Assembly: GCA_018826895.1 (NCBI GenBank)
Contig: JAHJYA010000029.1
Location: forward strand, 48,447 to 112,446
Length of the DNA: 64,000 nucleotides
Direction: 5' to 3'
Origin: Gammaproteobacteria bacterium
GTDB lineage: Bacteria > Pseudomonadota > Gammaproteobacteria > Pseudomonadales > Pseudomonadaceae
Part shown: positions 7,274 through 16,934 of the stretch, piece after piece
Numbering within the stretch: the first letter of the stretch is position 1
Layout of the letters: each line of letters starts with the position of its first letter
Notes under the pieces: generated by a model
Told to the model about the DNA's origin: nothing
The model's database searches: none
Seen by the model: the letters and a program-made list of their open reading frames with translations, nothing else
Translations under genes and position numbers: made by a program

Positions 7274-8338
7274 ATGGACTCGATTACCCAGGCCGTCCTC
7301 GGCGCCACTATTCAAGGCGCCCTGCTCGGCCGCTGGCAAGGCCGCAAGGCCCTGCTGTATGGCGCCATGCTCGCCACCCTGCCGGACCTGGATGTGGTCA
7401 TCGACTATGGCGACGCCGTTGCCGACATGACCTACCACCGTGGCTTCAGCCATTCGCTGTTCGTCCTCAGCGGCCTGGCACTGCTGCTGACCTGGCTGAC
7501 TCGACGCTTCCGGCACAACCCCGGTTATTCAGCACAACGCCTGTTTCTGACCTTGTGGCTGGTGCTGATTACCCATCCCTTGCTCGACGCTTTCACCAGT
7601 TATGGCACCCAGTTGTTCTGGCCGCTCACCCCCATCCCCACGGCCTGGTCGAGTATTTTCATCATCGACCCGGTGTACAGCGTGCCGCTGATTGTCGCCG
7701 TGGTTGCAGGGTTACTGTTTGGCTTGCAGGGCAAGACGCCGCGCGCGCCCATGATCGCCCTGGCGCTGTCGACCCTGTACCTGGGCAGCACCCTGGTCGG
7801 CAAGAGTATGGCCGAACAGCGGGTACAGTCCCAACTGGCCGAGCAAGGGATACAGGCCGAGGCATTGTTCAGCACGCCGACACCGTTCAACAGCCTGCTC
7901 TGGCGGGTGATCGTTGTGGATGGTGAGCAGTATCACGAGGCCCTGGTCGGCTGGTTCGATGACGCGCCCCCGCAACTCGCCAGCATGCCCCGTGGCACAG
8001 CCCTGGCCGCAGCGCTGGCCGACTCGCCGATGCATGCACGGCTGCAGTGGTTCACCGACGACATGTTGCGCTACGACCGCATCGACGACCGCCTGATCGT
8101 CACCGATATTCGCCTGGGCATGACCGGCTTTCACCCCTTTCGCTTCGACTTCGCCCACTGGCAAGATGGCGCCTGGCAGCTACAGACACCGGTCGAGCGC
8201 TGGCCTGTGGAGCGCGGCGACATGGCGCGCCTGAAACAGCTTGGCCAACGCATCTGGCAGCCGGATACGCCGATTCCGCTGGCCAGCTGGGCCGGTGAGC
8301 TGAATCGACCACCGCTGGCCGGCAGCAGCGCGCAGTAA
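7274..8338 (+). CDS. YdjM-like inner-membrane metal-dependent hydrolase (DUF457)
   Basis: A 354-residue protein starting [11 protein letters not shown]; the more upstream ATG at 7256 adds only six residues. The N-terminus shows the family motifs [10 protein letters not shown] and HRGFSHSL (candidate metal-binding Asp and His residues), then THPLLDAF, with about five membrane helices in the first 200 residues. The C-terminal 150 residues are a soluble domain with many tryptophans. In E. coli the YdjM relative is LexA-regulated, but the substrate is unknown. The gene stands alone, with a 7-bp GC hairpin behind it at 8349-8368. Confidence 0.85.
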   Translation: MDSITQAVLGATIQGALLGRWQGRKALLYGAMLATLPDLDVVIDYGDAVADMTYHRGFSHSLFVLSGLALLLTWLTRRFRHNPGYSAQRLFLTLWLVLITHPLLDAFTSYGTQLFWPLTPIPTAWSSIFIIDPVYSVPLIVAVVAGLLFGLQGKTPRAPMIALALSTLYLGSTLVGKSMAEQRVQSQLAEQGIQAEALFSTPTPFNSLLWRVIVVDGEQYHEALVGWFDDAPPQLASMPRGTALAAALADSPMHARLQWFTDDMLRYDRIDDRLIVTDIRLGMTGFHPFRFDFAHWQDGAWQLQTPVERWPVERGDMARLKQLGQRIWQPDTPIPLASWAGELNRPPLAGSSAQ

Positions 8339-8348
8339 CAGGATCTAG

Positions 8349-8368
8349 CGGCGCCTACAGAGGCGCCG
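8349..8368 (+). terminator. GC hairpin after the DUF457 gene
   Basis: A perfect 7-bp stem, cggcgcc and ggcgccg, with a 6-base loop lies 10 bases after the stop codon. There is no T tract, so termination strength is uncertain. Confidence 0.45.
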
Positions 8369-8415
8369 TGCATGGTCTAGGCTCAACTCCAACCTTTACC
8401 CGTTGGAGTATGGCC

Positions 8416-10023
8416 ATGAATATCCGACAGAAAATGATCGCCTGTGGCGCGATCAGCGTACTGGCAGCCGCTCTACTGGGCAGCATCGGGTTCTGGGGGC
8501 AGACTCGCCTGGCTGGTGCCCTTAACGAAAACCAGTTGAGTGTCAGCGCCCTGCGCAACCACCTGGAAGGCGACATGATGCACGACGCCCTGCGCGCCGA
8601 TGTACTCGCCGCCTTCTATATCGACCCCGCTGACAGCGCAGCGGTGACCCAGGTACGCGATGACCTGCGCGCGCACAGCGAATGGTTTACTCGCACCCTG
8701 AATGACAACGCCAAGTTGCCGCTCAGTGCCGATATCCGCCAAGCCATCAGCGAGTCGCAACCGGCTCTGGCCAGTTACATTCAGCAGGCCGAAGGCATCG
8801 TCAACCTGGCCCTGACTGACCCGCAGGCCGCACGCCAGCAGATGGCCGCTTTCGATGCCAGTTTCGGTGATCTGGAAGAAAAGAACGAAGCCCTCAGCGG
8901 CCTGATCGAGGCGCACTCGGCGCAAACCCGCAGCGAAGGTGAGGCCGCCGTGGAACAGGCCGCCTGGTTACTGATTGGCGGCATTCTGCTGGTCTGCTGC
9001 TTGCTCTGCCTGCTCACCACCCAGTTGATGAAAGCGGTATTGCGGCCACTGGAGAAGATTATTGGGGTGGCGCGCAACATTGCTCAGGGCAACCTGCGCA
9101 GCACCATCAGCATCGACAGCAATGATGAGGCCGGGCAACTGCAGCAGGCACTGGCGGACATGCAGGACAACCTGCGTAAGATGATCGACAGCATTCGCCA
9201 GGAAGGTGAACAGTTACAGCAAACCGCGCACAGCCTCAGCGGCGCCTCGCAGAACATCGTGCGCAGCACCACGGAAGGGTCGCAAAGCGCCAGCAGCATG
9301 GCCGCGGCCATGGAACAGATGATCGGAAACATCGAACAGATCGCCGGCCACGCGCGCAGTGCCCAGCAAATTTCCTCCCACTCCGAACACCTGGCCAGCA
9401 ATGGCGGCCAGGTGATCATGGGCGTGGTCGATGGCATGAGCCGGATTGCCGAAGCGGTCAACGAATCCAGCGCCACCATCACCGCGTTAGGCGAGTCATC
9501 CGAGGAAATTCATTCGATCATCCAGGTGATCAAGAGCATTGCCGAACAAACCAACCTGCTCGCCCTCAACGCCGCCATCGAGGCGGCGCGCGCTGGCGAG
9601 GCCGGCCGTGGCTTTGCCGTGGTGGCTGACGAGGTCCGCAACCTGGCTGCGCGCACCGCGCAGTCGACCCAGGAAATCACCGGGATGATCGAGCGCATCC
9701 GCACCAGCACCGAACAGGCGGTCAACAGCATGCAAACCGGGGTCACTCGGGTCAGCGATGGCGTGACCCTGGCGCGGCAGGCTGGGGAATCAATCAGTGA
9801 AATCCGCGGTGGCGCACAGCGCGCGGCCGAAGTGGTGGAAGAGATATCGCAGACCATCGGCGAACAGAGCCGCGCCAGTAGCGAAGTGGCGCAGCAGGTC
9901 GAACATATCGCACAGATGTCGCAGCAGAATAGCCGCACCGTCAATGAGCTAGCCGACGCAGCGCAAAGCCTGGATCGCGTGGCGCGCAGCATGCAGAGCG
10001 CGGTGCTGCAGTTCCAGACCTAA
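8416..10023 (+). CDS. Methyl-accepting chemotaxis protein
   Basis: A 535-residue chemoreceptor. I chose the ATG at 8416, seven bases after GGAG; an ATG at 8410 is also in frame. One N-terminal membrane helix ([20 protein letters not shown]), a periplasmic ligand domain of about 150 residues predicted to be a four-helix bundle, a second helix ([17 protein letters not shown]), HAMP, then the cytoplasmic signalling domain with the hairpin tip [19 protein letters not shown]. The ligand is unknown. A second receptor lies convergent at 10258-12210. Confidence 0.92.
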   Translation: MNIRQKMIACGAISVLAAALLGSIGFWGQTRLAGALNENQLSVSALRNHLEGDMMHDALRADVLAAFYIDPADSAAVTQVRDDLRAHSEWFTRTLNDNAKLPLSADIRQAISESQPALASYIQQAEGIVNLALTDPQAARQQMAAFDASFGDLEEKNEALSGLIEAHSAQTRSEGEAAVEQAAWLLIGGILLVCCLLCLLTTQLMKAVLRPLEKIIGVARNIAQGNLRSTISIDSNDEAGQLQQALADMQDNLRKMIDSIRQEGEQLQQTAHSLSGASQNIVRSTTEGSQSASSMAAAMEQMIGNIEQIAGHARSAQQISSHSEHLASNGGQVIMGVVDGMSRIAEAVNESSATITALGESSEEIHSIIQVIKSIAEQTNLLALNAAIEAARAGEAGRGFAVVADEVRNLAARTAQSTQEITGMIERIRTSTEQAVNSMQTGVTRVSDGVTLARQAGESISEIRGGAQRAAEVVEEISQTIGEQSRASSEVAQQVEHIAQMSQQNSRTVNELADAAQSLDRVARSMQSAVLQFQT

Positions 10024-10053
10024 AGGCGAAGGCTTGTGATGGGTAATGGCGGT

Positions 10054-10244
10054 GTAGGAGCGAATTTATTCGCGATGGTGTTGCGATTATTCGATGGTTC
10101 CCACGCTCTGCGTGGGAACCACGCCTGGGAGGCTCTGCGCCCGTTGTAACAAGACGCGGAGCGTCTCTTGCAACATGCCCACACGGACGGTTCGACGTGG
10201 GAACGATCATCGCGAATAAAGGCTAGGCGCCCCTTCGCTCCTAC
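10054..10244. repeat. REP pair (REPIN-like) with a second palindrome inserted in its loop
   Basis: Outer arms: a gtaggagcgaatttattcgc-type REP at 10054-10075 and its inverted partner ending ttcgctcctac at 10209-10244. The spacer holds an unrelated palindrome with a perfect 10-bp stem (ggttcccacg at 10096-10105, cgtgggaacc at 10111-10120) and a related half site near 10195. The same outer pair without the insert occurs at 12495-12566. The elements lie between two convergent chemoreceptor genes. Confidence 0.8.
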
Positions 10245-10257
10245 AGGGCCAAGCCCA

Positions 10258-12210
10258 TCAGATGCGGAACTGCCGCACCAGCCCCTGCAGCTCGACACCC
10301 AGGCGCGCCAGTTCGGCGCTGGAGGCGGCGGTTTGTTCACTGGCACTGGCGCTTTGCTCGCCAATGTCACGTACCCGCGTCACGCTCTCGCTGATGGTCT
10401 CGGCCACCGCGCTCTGCTCTTCGGCAGCGGCGGCGATCTGCTGATTCATCTGCTCGATGGTGCTGACTGCCAGGGTGATGCGTCCCAAGGCAGCGCCCGC
10501 CTCGGCCGCCAGGCTGACGGTACGCTGGGTCATACTGCGGCTGCTCTGCATCTTTTCCACCGCAGCCTTGGCCATGCGCTGCAGGCTGACAATCAGTTGC
10601 TCGATCTCTTCGGTGGAGTCCTGGGCACGCTTGGCCAGTGCCCGCACTTCGTCCGCCACCACCGCGAAACCACGGCCTTGCTCACCGGCACGCGCAGCCT
10701 CGATTGCCGCGTTGAGTGCCAGCAGGTTGGTCTGCTCGGCGACGTTGCGGATCACTTCCAGCACGCTGCCGATGCGCCCGCTTTCCTGGTTCAGTGCTTC
10801 GATGGACTCGGCCGACTGTTCAACCTCGCCAGCTAACTGGCCAATCTGGCCAACGGCCTGCTGCACCACGCTGTTGCCCTGCTGCGCTTCGCTGTCGGCA
10901 TCACGCGCGGCCAAAGACGCCTGTTCAGCATTCTGCGCCACCTCCTGCACGGTAGCGGCCATCTCGTGCATCGCGGTGGCGGTCTGTTCGGTTTCCTGCT
11001 TTTGCGTCTGCACGCCCGCGCTGGTTTGCGCGGTAATCGCCGACAGTTGCTCGGCAGCGGCGGCAATCTGCGTGACGCTGCCACCAATACGCCCAACCAG
11101 GCTGCGCAGGCTGACAGTCATCGCCTGCATGGCGGCCATCAGTTGGCCAACCTCGTCGGCGCGTTGCACCGCTAGGTCCTGGCTCAGGTCACCACCGGCA
11201 ATGCGCTGGGCAAAACTTACCGCCAGACGCAGCGGGCTGACGATGGAGCGGGAAATCAGCAGCGCGGAACAGATGCCGATCAGCACCGCCGCAGCACCCA
11301 TCAGGCCAAGCAACAGCAGCACCTGGCGGCTCTCGGCGCTCATCGCCTCTTCCTGCTGAACCTTCGCCTCATCGGCCAGGGCCAGGACGGCGCGGGCCTT
11401 TTCGATCATCGCGGTTTCGATTTCACTGTTCTGCTGGCGCACTTGCTGATAATTGGCGAAGGCGTCCTGATAGCGCTTGAGAGCGACCAGTGAGGTTTCG
11501 ATCGTGGCCTTCTGGCTGTCATCCAGCCAGATAGTCAGGTTGCGGGCGATTGAGGTTTGTTCCTCGCTGATCAGCGACCAGTTTTCCAACGCCTCGGCGG
11601 AGCCGTCGATGATGTACTGGCTCTCGTTGCTGCGCAGGTCGAGCATGCGCTTGCTCAGGCCTGATGCGGTTTCGGCAAGGGTCAGCGGATCACTGCCACG
11701 CAATTTGTCGCCTTGCAGGCGCAGCTCGCGAACGGCGTCGTACATGTCCAGTTCGACGATATCGAACTGCTCGCGGGCCTCAGTAGCGGCCTCGTCCATT
11801 TGCTGCCGGGCGGCGCGTGCTTTGTCGCGCTGGGCAACGAATGCTTCAAACTGCCCCAGATAGTCCGCAGTCGCCTGTTCCATGGTCTGCAGGCGCGCGC
11901 GCGGTTCACTCGCAGCGCCTTCGGCGCGCTGGTTCAACAGTGCGCGAACATCACTCAGGGCCTTGCGCACTTGCTCGGCCCGGGCGGGATCGCCACTGAT
12001 CGCAAAGTCACGTTCCATGCGCCGGGCCTGGAGGATCATCGCGTCCACCTCGGAGAACTGGCTGACCTGCTGATGACGCTCAAGTACCGAGCTGACCGAG
12101 AAGAACCCGGTGCCGGTCACCATGACGGTCAGTAACAGCACCAGGCCGAAACCAAGCAGGAGTTTCTTGCCCACGGCAAGATCGGTGAACAGGCGGGTAG
12201 CAGACGACAT
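10258..12210 (-). CDS. Methyl-accepting chemotaxis protein with large helical ligand domain (HBM type)
   Basis: A 650-residue chemoreceptor. First helix around residues 14-38, then about 250 residues of almost purely helical periplasmic domain, with sequence such as [13 protein letters not shown] and [12 protein letters not shown], consistent with the helical bimodular (HBM) ligand domain of P. putida McpS. Second membrane helix near residues 295-320, HAMP, and signalling tip [22 protein letters not shown] receptors often bind TCA intermediates or other carboxylates, but the ligand here is not deducible. It ends in FRI and has no C-terminal pentapeptide tether for CheR. Confidence 0.9.
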   Translation of the reverse strand: MSSATRLFTDLAVGKKLLLGFGLVLLLTVMVTGTGFFSVSSVLERHQQVSQFSEVDAMILQARRMERDFAISGDPARAEQVRKALSDVRALLNQRAEGAASEPRARLQTMEQATADYLGQFEAFVAQRDKARAARQQMDEAATEAREQFDIVELDMYDAVRELRLQGDKLRGSDPLTLAETASGLSKRMLDLRSNESQYIIDGSAEALENWSLISEEQTSIARNLTIWLDDSQKATIETSLVALKRYQDAFANYQQVRQQNSEIETAMIEKARAVLALADEAKVQQEEAMSAESRQVLLLLGLMGAAAVLIGICSALLISRSIVSPLRLAVSFAQRIAGGDLSQDLAVQRADEVGQLMAAMQAMTVSLRSLVGRIGGSVTQIAAAAEQLSAITAQTSAGVQTQKQETEQTATAMHEMAATVQEVAQNAEQASLAARDADSEAQQGNSVVQQAVGQIGQLAGEVEQSAESIEALNQESGRIGSVLEVIRNVAEQTNLLALNAAIEAARAGEQGRGFAVVADEVRALAKRAQDSTEEIEQLIVSLQRMAKAAVEKMQSSRSMTQRTVSLAAEAGAALGRITLAVSTIEQMNQQIAAAAEEQSAVAETISESVTRVRDIGEQSASASEQTAASSAELARLGVELQGLVRQFRI

Positions 12211-12456
12211 AAACAGCTCCAGTCATTCTTGTTCAACAACCTCAAAGCGCGCCGCACAGGCCGCAGCTCGGACATTTTTACCCGTGCGCCTTGAAGGTGG
12301 TTCGGTTACAGGGCAACGCCTGTACCAAGCCTACACCGCTGTGTCGGCCGGGATCGTCAATTCATGAGGTTAGGCGCTCACCGGGCTCAACACTGTTGAT
12401 AGGCGCCCACAAAACAGAGATTAGTACAGGGATGACAGCGTTTTGCCAGCCCGGTG

Positions 12457-12623
12457 AAACAAAAGGCTCTGTCCCAATAGACTATTGCATATCTGTAGGA
12501 GCGAATTTATTCGCGAAATTCGCGGCACAATCGCGAATAAAGGCTAGGCGCCCCCTTCGCTCCTACAAAAGCCGATTTGAGGTTGCAACACGGTTTTGGG
12601 ACATAGCCAAACAAAAGGCTCTG
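12457..12623. repeat. REP pair flanked by 15-bp direct repeats
   Basis: Direct repeats aaacaaaaggctctg at 12457-12471 and 12609-12623 flank a 137-bp unit. The unit is bounded by the inverted bases tgtcccaa and ttgggaca and contains an inverted REP pair at 12495-12516 and 12531-12566. The arrangement resembles a small mobile unit with duplicated flanks. The rest of the 12211-12719 intergenic region shows nothing else recognisable apart from the chemoreceptor upstream region. Confidence 0.7.
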
Positions 12624-12719
12624 GCTGAGTTGATTGTTGAGCCTACAGGGGGTCGCAGTTGCATCGTCAGCGTGCAGCGCCAGGCTCAGAGCCAGGCGCT
12701 CCAGGTCGTAGGGTGCGCT

Positions 12720-14180
12720 TTAGCGCTCGGCCAGCACCTGCACAATGCGCGGCCGCAGTAACTCGCCTAAAACAGCCAGAGCGCCAATCGCCCCGGCGAT
12801 CCAGTACCAGCGCTGTACCGGGTCAAACCCCAGCCAGCCGAGGGCATGCAGAAACACCATGAGGATCAGCACCGGGCTGACATAGCGCACCATAAACAAC
12901 CACAGCGCGTAACCCAGCGGCGGCAGGCCCAGTTCGTCACGCATAATCTCGCTGCGCAGCGCGTAGCCAGCCAGCAGCACCATGAAGATCCCACCCAGCG
13001 GCATCATCCAGCGAGAGGTGAGGAAATCCAGCCAGTCGAAGACGTTCTTGCCCAGAGGCGTCCAGCCGGCCAGCAGGTTGAACGAGAGCATCGCCAGCAG
13101 GCTGATCAGCAGCAACACCACACCCGATGCAGCGGCGGCTTTCAGCCGGCTGATACCGTGCTTCTCGTTGAGGTAAGCGACGCTCGCCTCAACCATGGAG
13201 ATGGCCGACGACAGCGCTGCCACCGAGACCATGGCGAAAAACAGCACACCGAAGACAGTGCCGAACGGCATTTGCTGGAACGCCAGGGGCAGGCTCATGA
13301 AGATCAGCCCCGGCCCGGCACTGGGGCTCATGCCGTTGGCGAAGATGATCGGAAAGATCGCCAGGCCAGCCAGCAGCGCCACGCAGGTGTCGCAGAGCAC
13401 CACCATAAAGGTGGTCCGGGTGATCGACTGATCATCAGGGATATAGGAGCCGTAAGTAAGAATGGCGCCCGAGGCCAGGCTCAGGGTGAAGAAGGCATGG
13501 CCAAGCGCGGCCAGCAGCGCCTCGCCGGTGATTTTTGAGGCGTCGAAATGGAACAGGAAATCAAAGCCGGCGGCGAAGCTGCCGCTGCTGTAGGCGTAGC
13601 CGACCAGGGCCAGCAGCATGACGGCCAAGCCGGGCATCATCCAGCGCAGGGAACGCTCCACACCGGCCTGCACGCCTTTGCCGACGATGCACAGGGTCAG
13701 CAGCGCCACCAGCACACTCCAGCCGCCCAGTTGCCAGGGGTTGGCGTTGTGCGCCTCGAACACCCCGCCCAATGCCTCGACACTGCTGGCAGCCAGGGAA
13801 CCGTCGAGCATCTTCCAGGTGTAGGCAAAGGCCCAGCCCGCCACGACCACGTAAAAGCACAGGATCATGAAACCGGCCAGCATGGCCATGCCGCCAACGG
13901 CCTTCCACAGCGGATTGCCGCCGTTCTCGCGCACCACTCGGCCAATGGCGTCGATGGGACTGCCCCGGCCACGTCGGCCGATGGCGATCTCGGTCATCAT
14001 CACCGGGATGCCGATAGCCAGGATGCAGGCCAGGTACATCAGCACGAAGGCGCCGCCGCCGTATTCGCCGGTGATGTAAGGAAACTTCCAGATATTGCCC
14101 AGGCCGACGGCCGAGCCGGTTGCAGCAAGGAGAAAACCCCAGCGCGAGCGCCAGAGATTTTTGGGTGTTTCACGGGGCAT
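12720..14180 (-). CDS. Sodium-dependent transporter, NSS (SNF) family
   Basis: A 486-residue, 11-12 helix symporter. The first helix carries the family signature GSAVGLGNIWKFPY, which forms part of the sodium and substrate site; IPVMMTEIAIGRRGRG follows. Bacterial NSS members (LeuT, TnaT, Tyt1) take up amino acids with sodium. The next gene upstream on the same strand is hpd, the second step of tyrosine degradation, so import of an aromatic amino acid is a reasonable inference, but substrate cannot be proven from sequence. AGGTGA precedes the ATG. A -10-like TATAAT lies about 200 bases upstream, at 14381-14386. Confidence 0.9.
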   Translation of the reverse strand: MPRETPKNLWRSRWGFLLAATGSAVGLGNIWKFPYITGEYGGGAFVLMYLACILAIGIPVMMTEIAIGRRGRGSPIDAIGRVVRENGGNPLWKAVGGMAMLAGFMILCFYVVVAGWAFAYTWKMLDGSLAASSVEALGGVFEAHNANPWQLGGWSVLVALLTLCIVGKGVQAGVERSLRWMMPGLAVMLLALVGYAYSSGSFAAGFDFLFHFDASKITGEALLAALGHAFFTLSLASGAILTYGSYIPDDQSITRTTFMVVLCDTCVALLAGLAIFPIIFANGMSPSAGPGLIFMSLPLAFQQMPFGTVFGVLFFAMVSVAALSSAISMVEASVAYLNEKHGISRLKAAAASGVVLLLISLLAMLSFNLLAGWTPLGKNVFDWLDFLTSRWMMPLGGIFMVLLAGYALRSEIMRDELGLPPLGYALWLFMVRYVSPVLILMVFLHALGWLGFDPVQRWYWIAGAIGALAVLGELLRPRIVQVLAER

Positions 14181-14380
14181 GCGTCACCTGCTTGTTTTTA
14201 TCTGTGACGGGATCGAACCCGCGGCGCTTATGGCGCTGCGGAGTGCACGGCTTTTATGAAGCCAGGTTCACTGGGCGTCGGGCGGCACCTCCAGCGCAGC
14301 CCGTTCGCCAGGACTGCGGGGATTCTCCGCGCGCCGCCACAGCGAGGATACGCAGCAGGGTCACAGTTAAAACGGCGCGC

Positions 14381-14386
14381 ATTATA
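14381..14386 (-). promoter_or_regulatory. TATAAT, possible -10 element for the NSS gene
   Basis: A perfect TATAAT hexamer on the minus strand in the 289-base gap between hpd and the transporter. No good -35 hexamer sits at the right distance. It suggests that the transporter can be transcribed separately from hpd. Confidence 0.35.
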
Positions 14387-14469
14387 CAGCGGCGGGCCGA
14401 GGCAGGCTTGCAGATCAAGCACTTGAGGCTCTGGCAGGGGAATCGGCAAAACCTGCGTCGGGTGGCGAA

Positions 14470-15552
14470 TCACGCCTTGGCGATCACGCCACGGCGCACC
14501 TGGTCTTCTTCGATGGACTCGAACAGCGCCTTGAAATTGCCCTCGCCAAAGCCCTGATTGCCCTTGCGCTGGATGATCTCGAAGAAGATCGGACCAATCA
14601 CCGTGTGGGTGAAAATCTGCAGGAGGATGCCGTCATCGCTGGGCGCGCCATCAATCAGGATGCTCAGCTCGCGCAGCACCTCGGTTGGCTCGCCATGCCC
14701 GGCGACACGGCTGTCGACCTTGTCGTAGTAGGTGTCAGGGGTTGCCATAAACACCACGCCATTGGCCCGCAGCTGGCGCACGGTGGCGTAGATATCGTCG
14801 CTGCTCAGGGCGATGTGCTGGATACCTTCACCATGGTAGTCACGGATAAACTCCTCGATCTGCGACTTGTCGTCGGCCGACTCGTTGATCGGGATGCGAA
14901 TCTTACCGCAGGGCGCGGTCATCGCCCGCGACAGCAGGCCGGTGAGTTTGCCTTCGATATCGAAGTAGCGGATCTCGCGAAAGCCCGCGATGCGCTCGTA
15001 GAAGCCTGACCAGACGTCCATCTGCCCACGGTTGACGTTATGGGTCAGGTGATCGATCTCGCACAGGCCCAGTGCATTGTCCTGGGGGCTGCGCCCTTCG
15101 ATGTAGTCGAAATCGACGTCGTAGATGCTCTTGTCGCCATAGCGGTCGACCAGGTACAGCAAGGAGCCGCCGATGCCCTCGACACAGGGAATATTCAACT
15201 CGCCGAAGTTGGCGTGGCTGCCTACCAGCGTGGCGCCTTGGGCCTCTACATAGGCTGCGGCCTGGGCGGCATTCTGCACGCGAAAGGCCATGGCGCAGGC
15301 ACTTGGGCCATGCTTCAGACCGAACTCGCGCACATGCCCCGTGGGGCTGCCGTTGAGCACGAAGTTGATGCCATTCTGCTGGAACAGCCAGACATCCTTG
15401 GAGCGGTGTTTGGCGGTTTCGGTGAAGCCCATGGCGCGGAACAGCTCACGCAGTTGCTGAATGCCTTCGGGCGTCGGTGCGGTGTACTCGACGAACTCGA
15501 AACCGTTGGTGCCGATGGGGTTGTGCTGCTCGATCCTGTTCACGGCGTTCAT
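14470..15552 (-). CDS. hpd: 4-hydroxyphenylpyruvate dioxygenase
   Basis: A 360-residue non-haem iron dioxygenase that converts 4-hydroxyphenylpyruvate to homogentisate in tyrosine catabolism. The two vicinal-oxygen-chelate halves are clear. The iron ligands are visible as the histidines in IDHLTHNV and IQHIALSSDD and the glutamate in FFEIIQRKGNQGFGEGNF, the latter being the signature near the C-terminus. Length is typical. The ribosome binding site AGGAGG lies six bases ahead of ATG. Downstream in the same direction is an NSS transporter. No hmgA or maiA genes are nearby. Confidence 0.96.
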   Translation of the reverse strand: MNAVNRIEQHNPIGTNGFEFVEYTAPTPEGIQQLRELFRAMGFTETAKHRSKDVWLFQQNGINFVLNGSPTGHVREFGLKHGPSACAMAFRVQNAAQAAAYVEAQGATLVGSHANFGELNIPCVEGIGGSLLYLVDRYGDKSIYDVDFDYIEGRSPQDNALGLCEIDHLTHNVNRGQMDVWSGFYERIAGFREIRYFDIEGKLTGLLSRAMTAPCGKIRIPINESADDKSQIEEFIRDYHGEGIQHIALSSDDIYATVRQLRANGVVFMATPDTYYDKVDSRVAGHGEPTEVLRELSILIDGAPSDDGILLQIFTHTVIGPIFFEIIQRKGNQGFGEGNFKALFESIEEDQVRRGVIAKA

Positions 15553-15779
15553 GGCGCCTCCTGATTGTTGTTGTGGTCAACCGCTGCAGGTGGAGCAACG
15601 GCGTGGAGTGACCTCATAACAACCGAGCGTGGGGCGCTACTCAAGGCTGGTCTGGGCAGTTGCCCTCCAGCGCTGCTGAGCAACCGGCACGATTTTCTTA
15701 CAGAACGAGAATAGACCCAGCGGCCACCCGCAAACCGTAACGCTTTATTTACAGCGTGGCGCGCAAACGTGCCAGCCAC

Positions 15780-16106
15780 TCACGCAGAGCGCTCGAATCC
15801 ATAAGCACGCTCTACCCTCGCCACACGGGTCGTACAGGCCGCATACCAGATAGCTCGACCCTTCTCACGTACCACGACATGCTCGGCGTGGTTGCGCCAG
15901 GCGAGAATCGCCTCTTCGCTTGCCCAATAGGACAAGGTAATACCCAGGCCATCGCTGCGGGCTGATTCAACGCCGAGAAAACCCGGCTGCTCGCGCGCCA
16001 GCTCAAGCATGCGCTGCGCCGCCGCGGCATAGCCGTGATCCTCAGGAGTGCGTATCGAGGTGAACAGCACCACGTAATACGGCGGCGTGGGCGTGGCGGC
16101 GATCAT
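15780..16106 (-). CDS. ABM-type (antibiotic biosynthesis monooxygenase-like) protein
   Basis: A 108-residue ferredoxin-like-fold protein of the YgiN/ABM superfamily: YYVVLFTSIRT, then MLELAREQPGFLGVESARSD, ITLSYWASEEAILAWRNHAEH, and a conserved final strand. Family members include haem-degrading, quinol and antibiotic monooxygenases and many of unknown role. Its start codon overlaps the stop of the amidotransferase-like gene (ATGA, 4 bases), so the two are translationally coupled and probably act together. The 15553-15779 spacer beyond it shows nothing notable. Confidence 0.85.
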   Translation of the reverse strand: MIAATPTPPYYVVLFTSIRTPEDHGYAAAAQRMLELAREQPGFLGVESARSDGLGITLSYWASEEAILAWRNHAEHVVVREKGRAIWYAACTTRVARVERAYGFERSA

Positions 16107-16840
16107 GCCGGCTGCACCTGACGTGCTTCATGCGTAACCTGCACGGCGCAGGCGCCAACCAGCCCAAGCACCACGGGCGGCACTTGCCCTTGCAGCGCGG
16201 CGCGCTCGGGCTGGAACAGGGTGGCGATAAAGAACGGATGGTCATCCAACTCAATCGCGCGCACCTCGCCGCCATCATCGTGACCACTGGCCTTCAGCGA
16301 CTGTGCCAGCAGCGGCTCGCGAAACTGCTCCTGCAGGCCATAGCGGCACAGGTACTGCTCGCTGATCTCGCGCACGCCATACAGCTCGGCAATCCGCGAA
16401 CCGGAGACCAGACGCACCCGCGCACTCACATCCAGCAGCGCACAGGCCAGCGGCGCGATCATCGGGTTGGCAGCCTGGGGCGTCAGCTCGGCGTGTTCGG
16501 CATCCATCCAGCCGAGCTGGTGCCGCGCGTATTCCAGCAACGCATGCTGAAAACCACCGCAGGTGCCGAGGAACGGCACCTTGTGCTCACGGGCCAGACG
16601 AATCGCACAGAGCGCGCCAGCCGTGCTGGCGTAGGGGCTGCCTGGCACGCACCAGATGCCGTCATAGCCCTGCAAGCACTGCCCGTCGCCGATGCTGTCG
16701 CTGGCCAACCAGTCGAAAGCAACCCTCACCCCCAGCACCTCACCGGCCAGGCGCAAAGCCTCGGGAATGGCGCGGTGCGCGGTGACCGCTGCGTTGTAAT
16801 CGCCCACCAGCGCGACCCTGATCCGACATTCGCTGAGCAT
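16103..16840 (-). CDS. CTP-synthase C-terminal-like class I amidotransferase homologue
   Basis: A 245-residue protein of the class I glutamine amidotransferase fold, closest in motif layout to the C-terminal domain of CTP synthase. The nucleophile elbow FLGTCGGFQHALLEYAR keeps the cysteine. The catalytic His-x-Glu, normally in a FHPE context, reads LFQPER, so the histidine is replaced by glutamine and glutaminase activity is unlikely in the standard form. No synthetase domain is attached. It heads a two-gene operon with an ABM protein and is divergent from a LysR gene, with only 94 bases between the starts. Confidence 0.85.
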   Translation of the reverse strand: MLSECRIRVALVGDYNAAVTAHRAIPEALRLAGEVLGVRVAFDWLASDSIGDGQCLQGYDGIWCVPGSPYASTAGALCAIRLAREHKVPFLGTCGGFQHALLEYARHQLGWMDAEHAELTPQAANPMIAPLACALLDVSARVRLVSGSRIAELYGVREISEQYLCRYGLQEQFREPLLAQSLKASGHDDGGEVRAIELDDHPFFIATLFQPERAALQGQVPPVVLGLVGACAVQVTHEARQVQPA

Positions 16841-16886
16841 GTGCTTATCCCCTGTTGTGTGATGGCCTGCATCCCACTATAAAAGG

Positions 16887-16896
16887 GCGTTAACGC
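16887..16896. promoter_or_regulatory. GCGTTAACGC palindrome in divergent promoter region
   Basis: A perfect 10-bp palindrome in the 94-base gap between the LysR gene and the divergent amidotransferase-like operon. A site for the LysR protein is plausible from position only. Confidence 0.4.
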
Positions 16897-16934
16897 AATA
16901 ATAATTGGCGTTTAGACAACTAGAGATTGCACCC

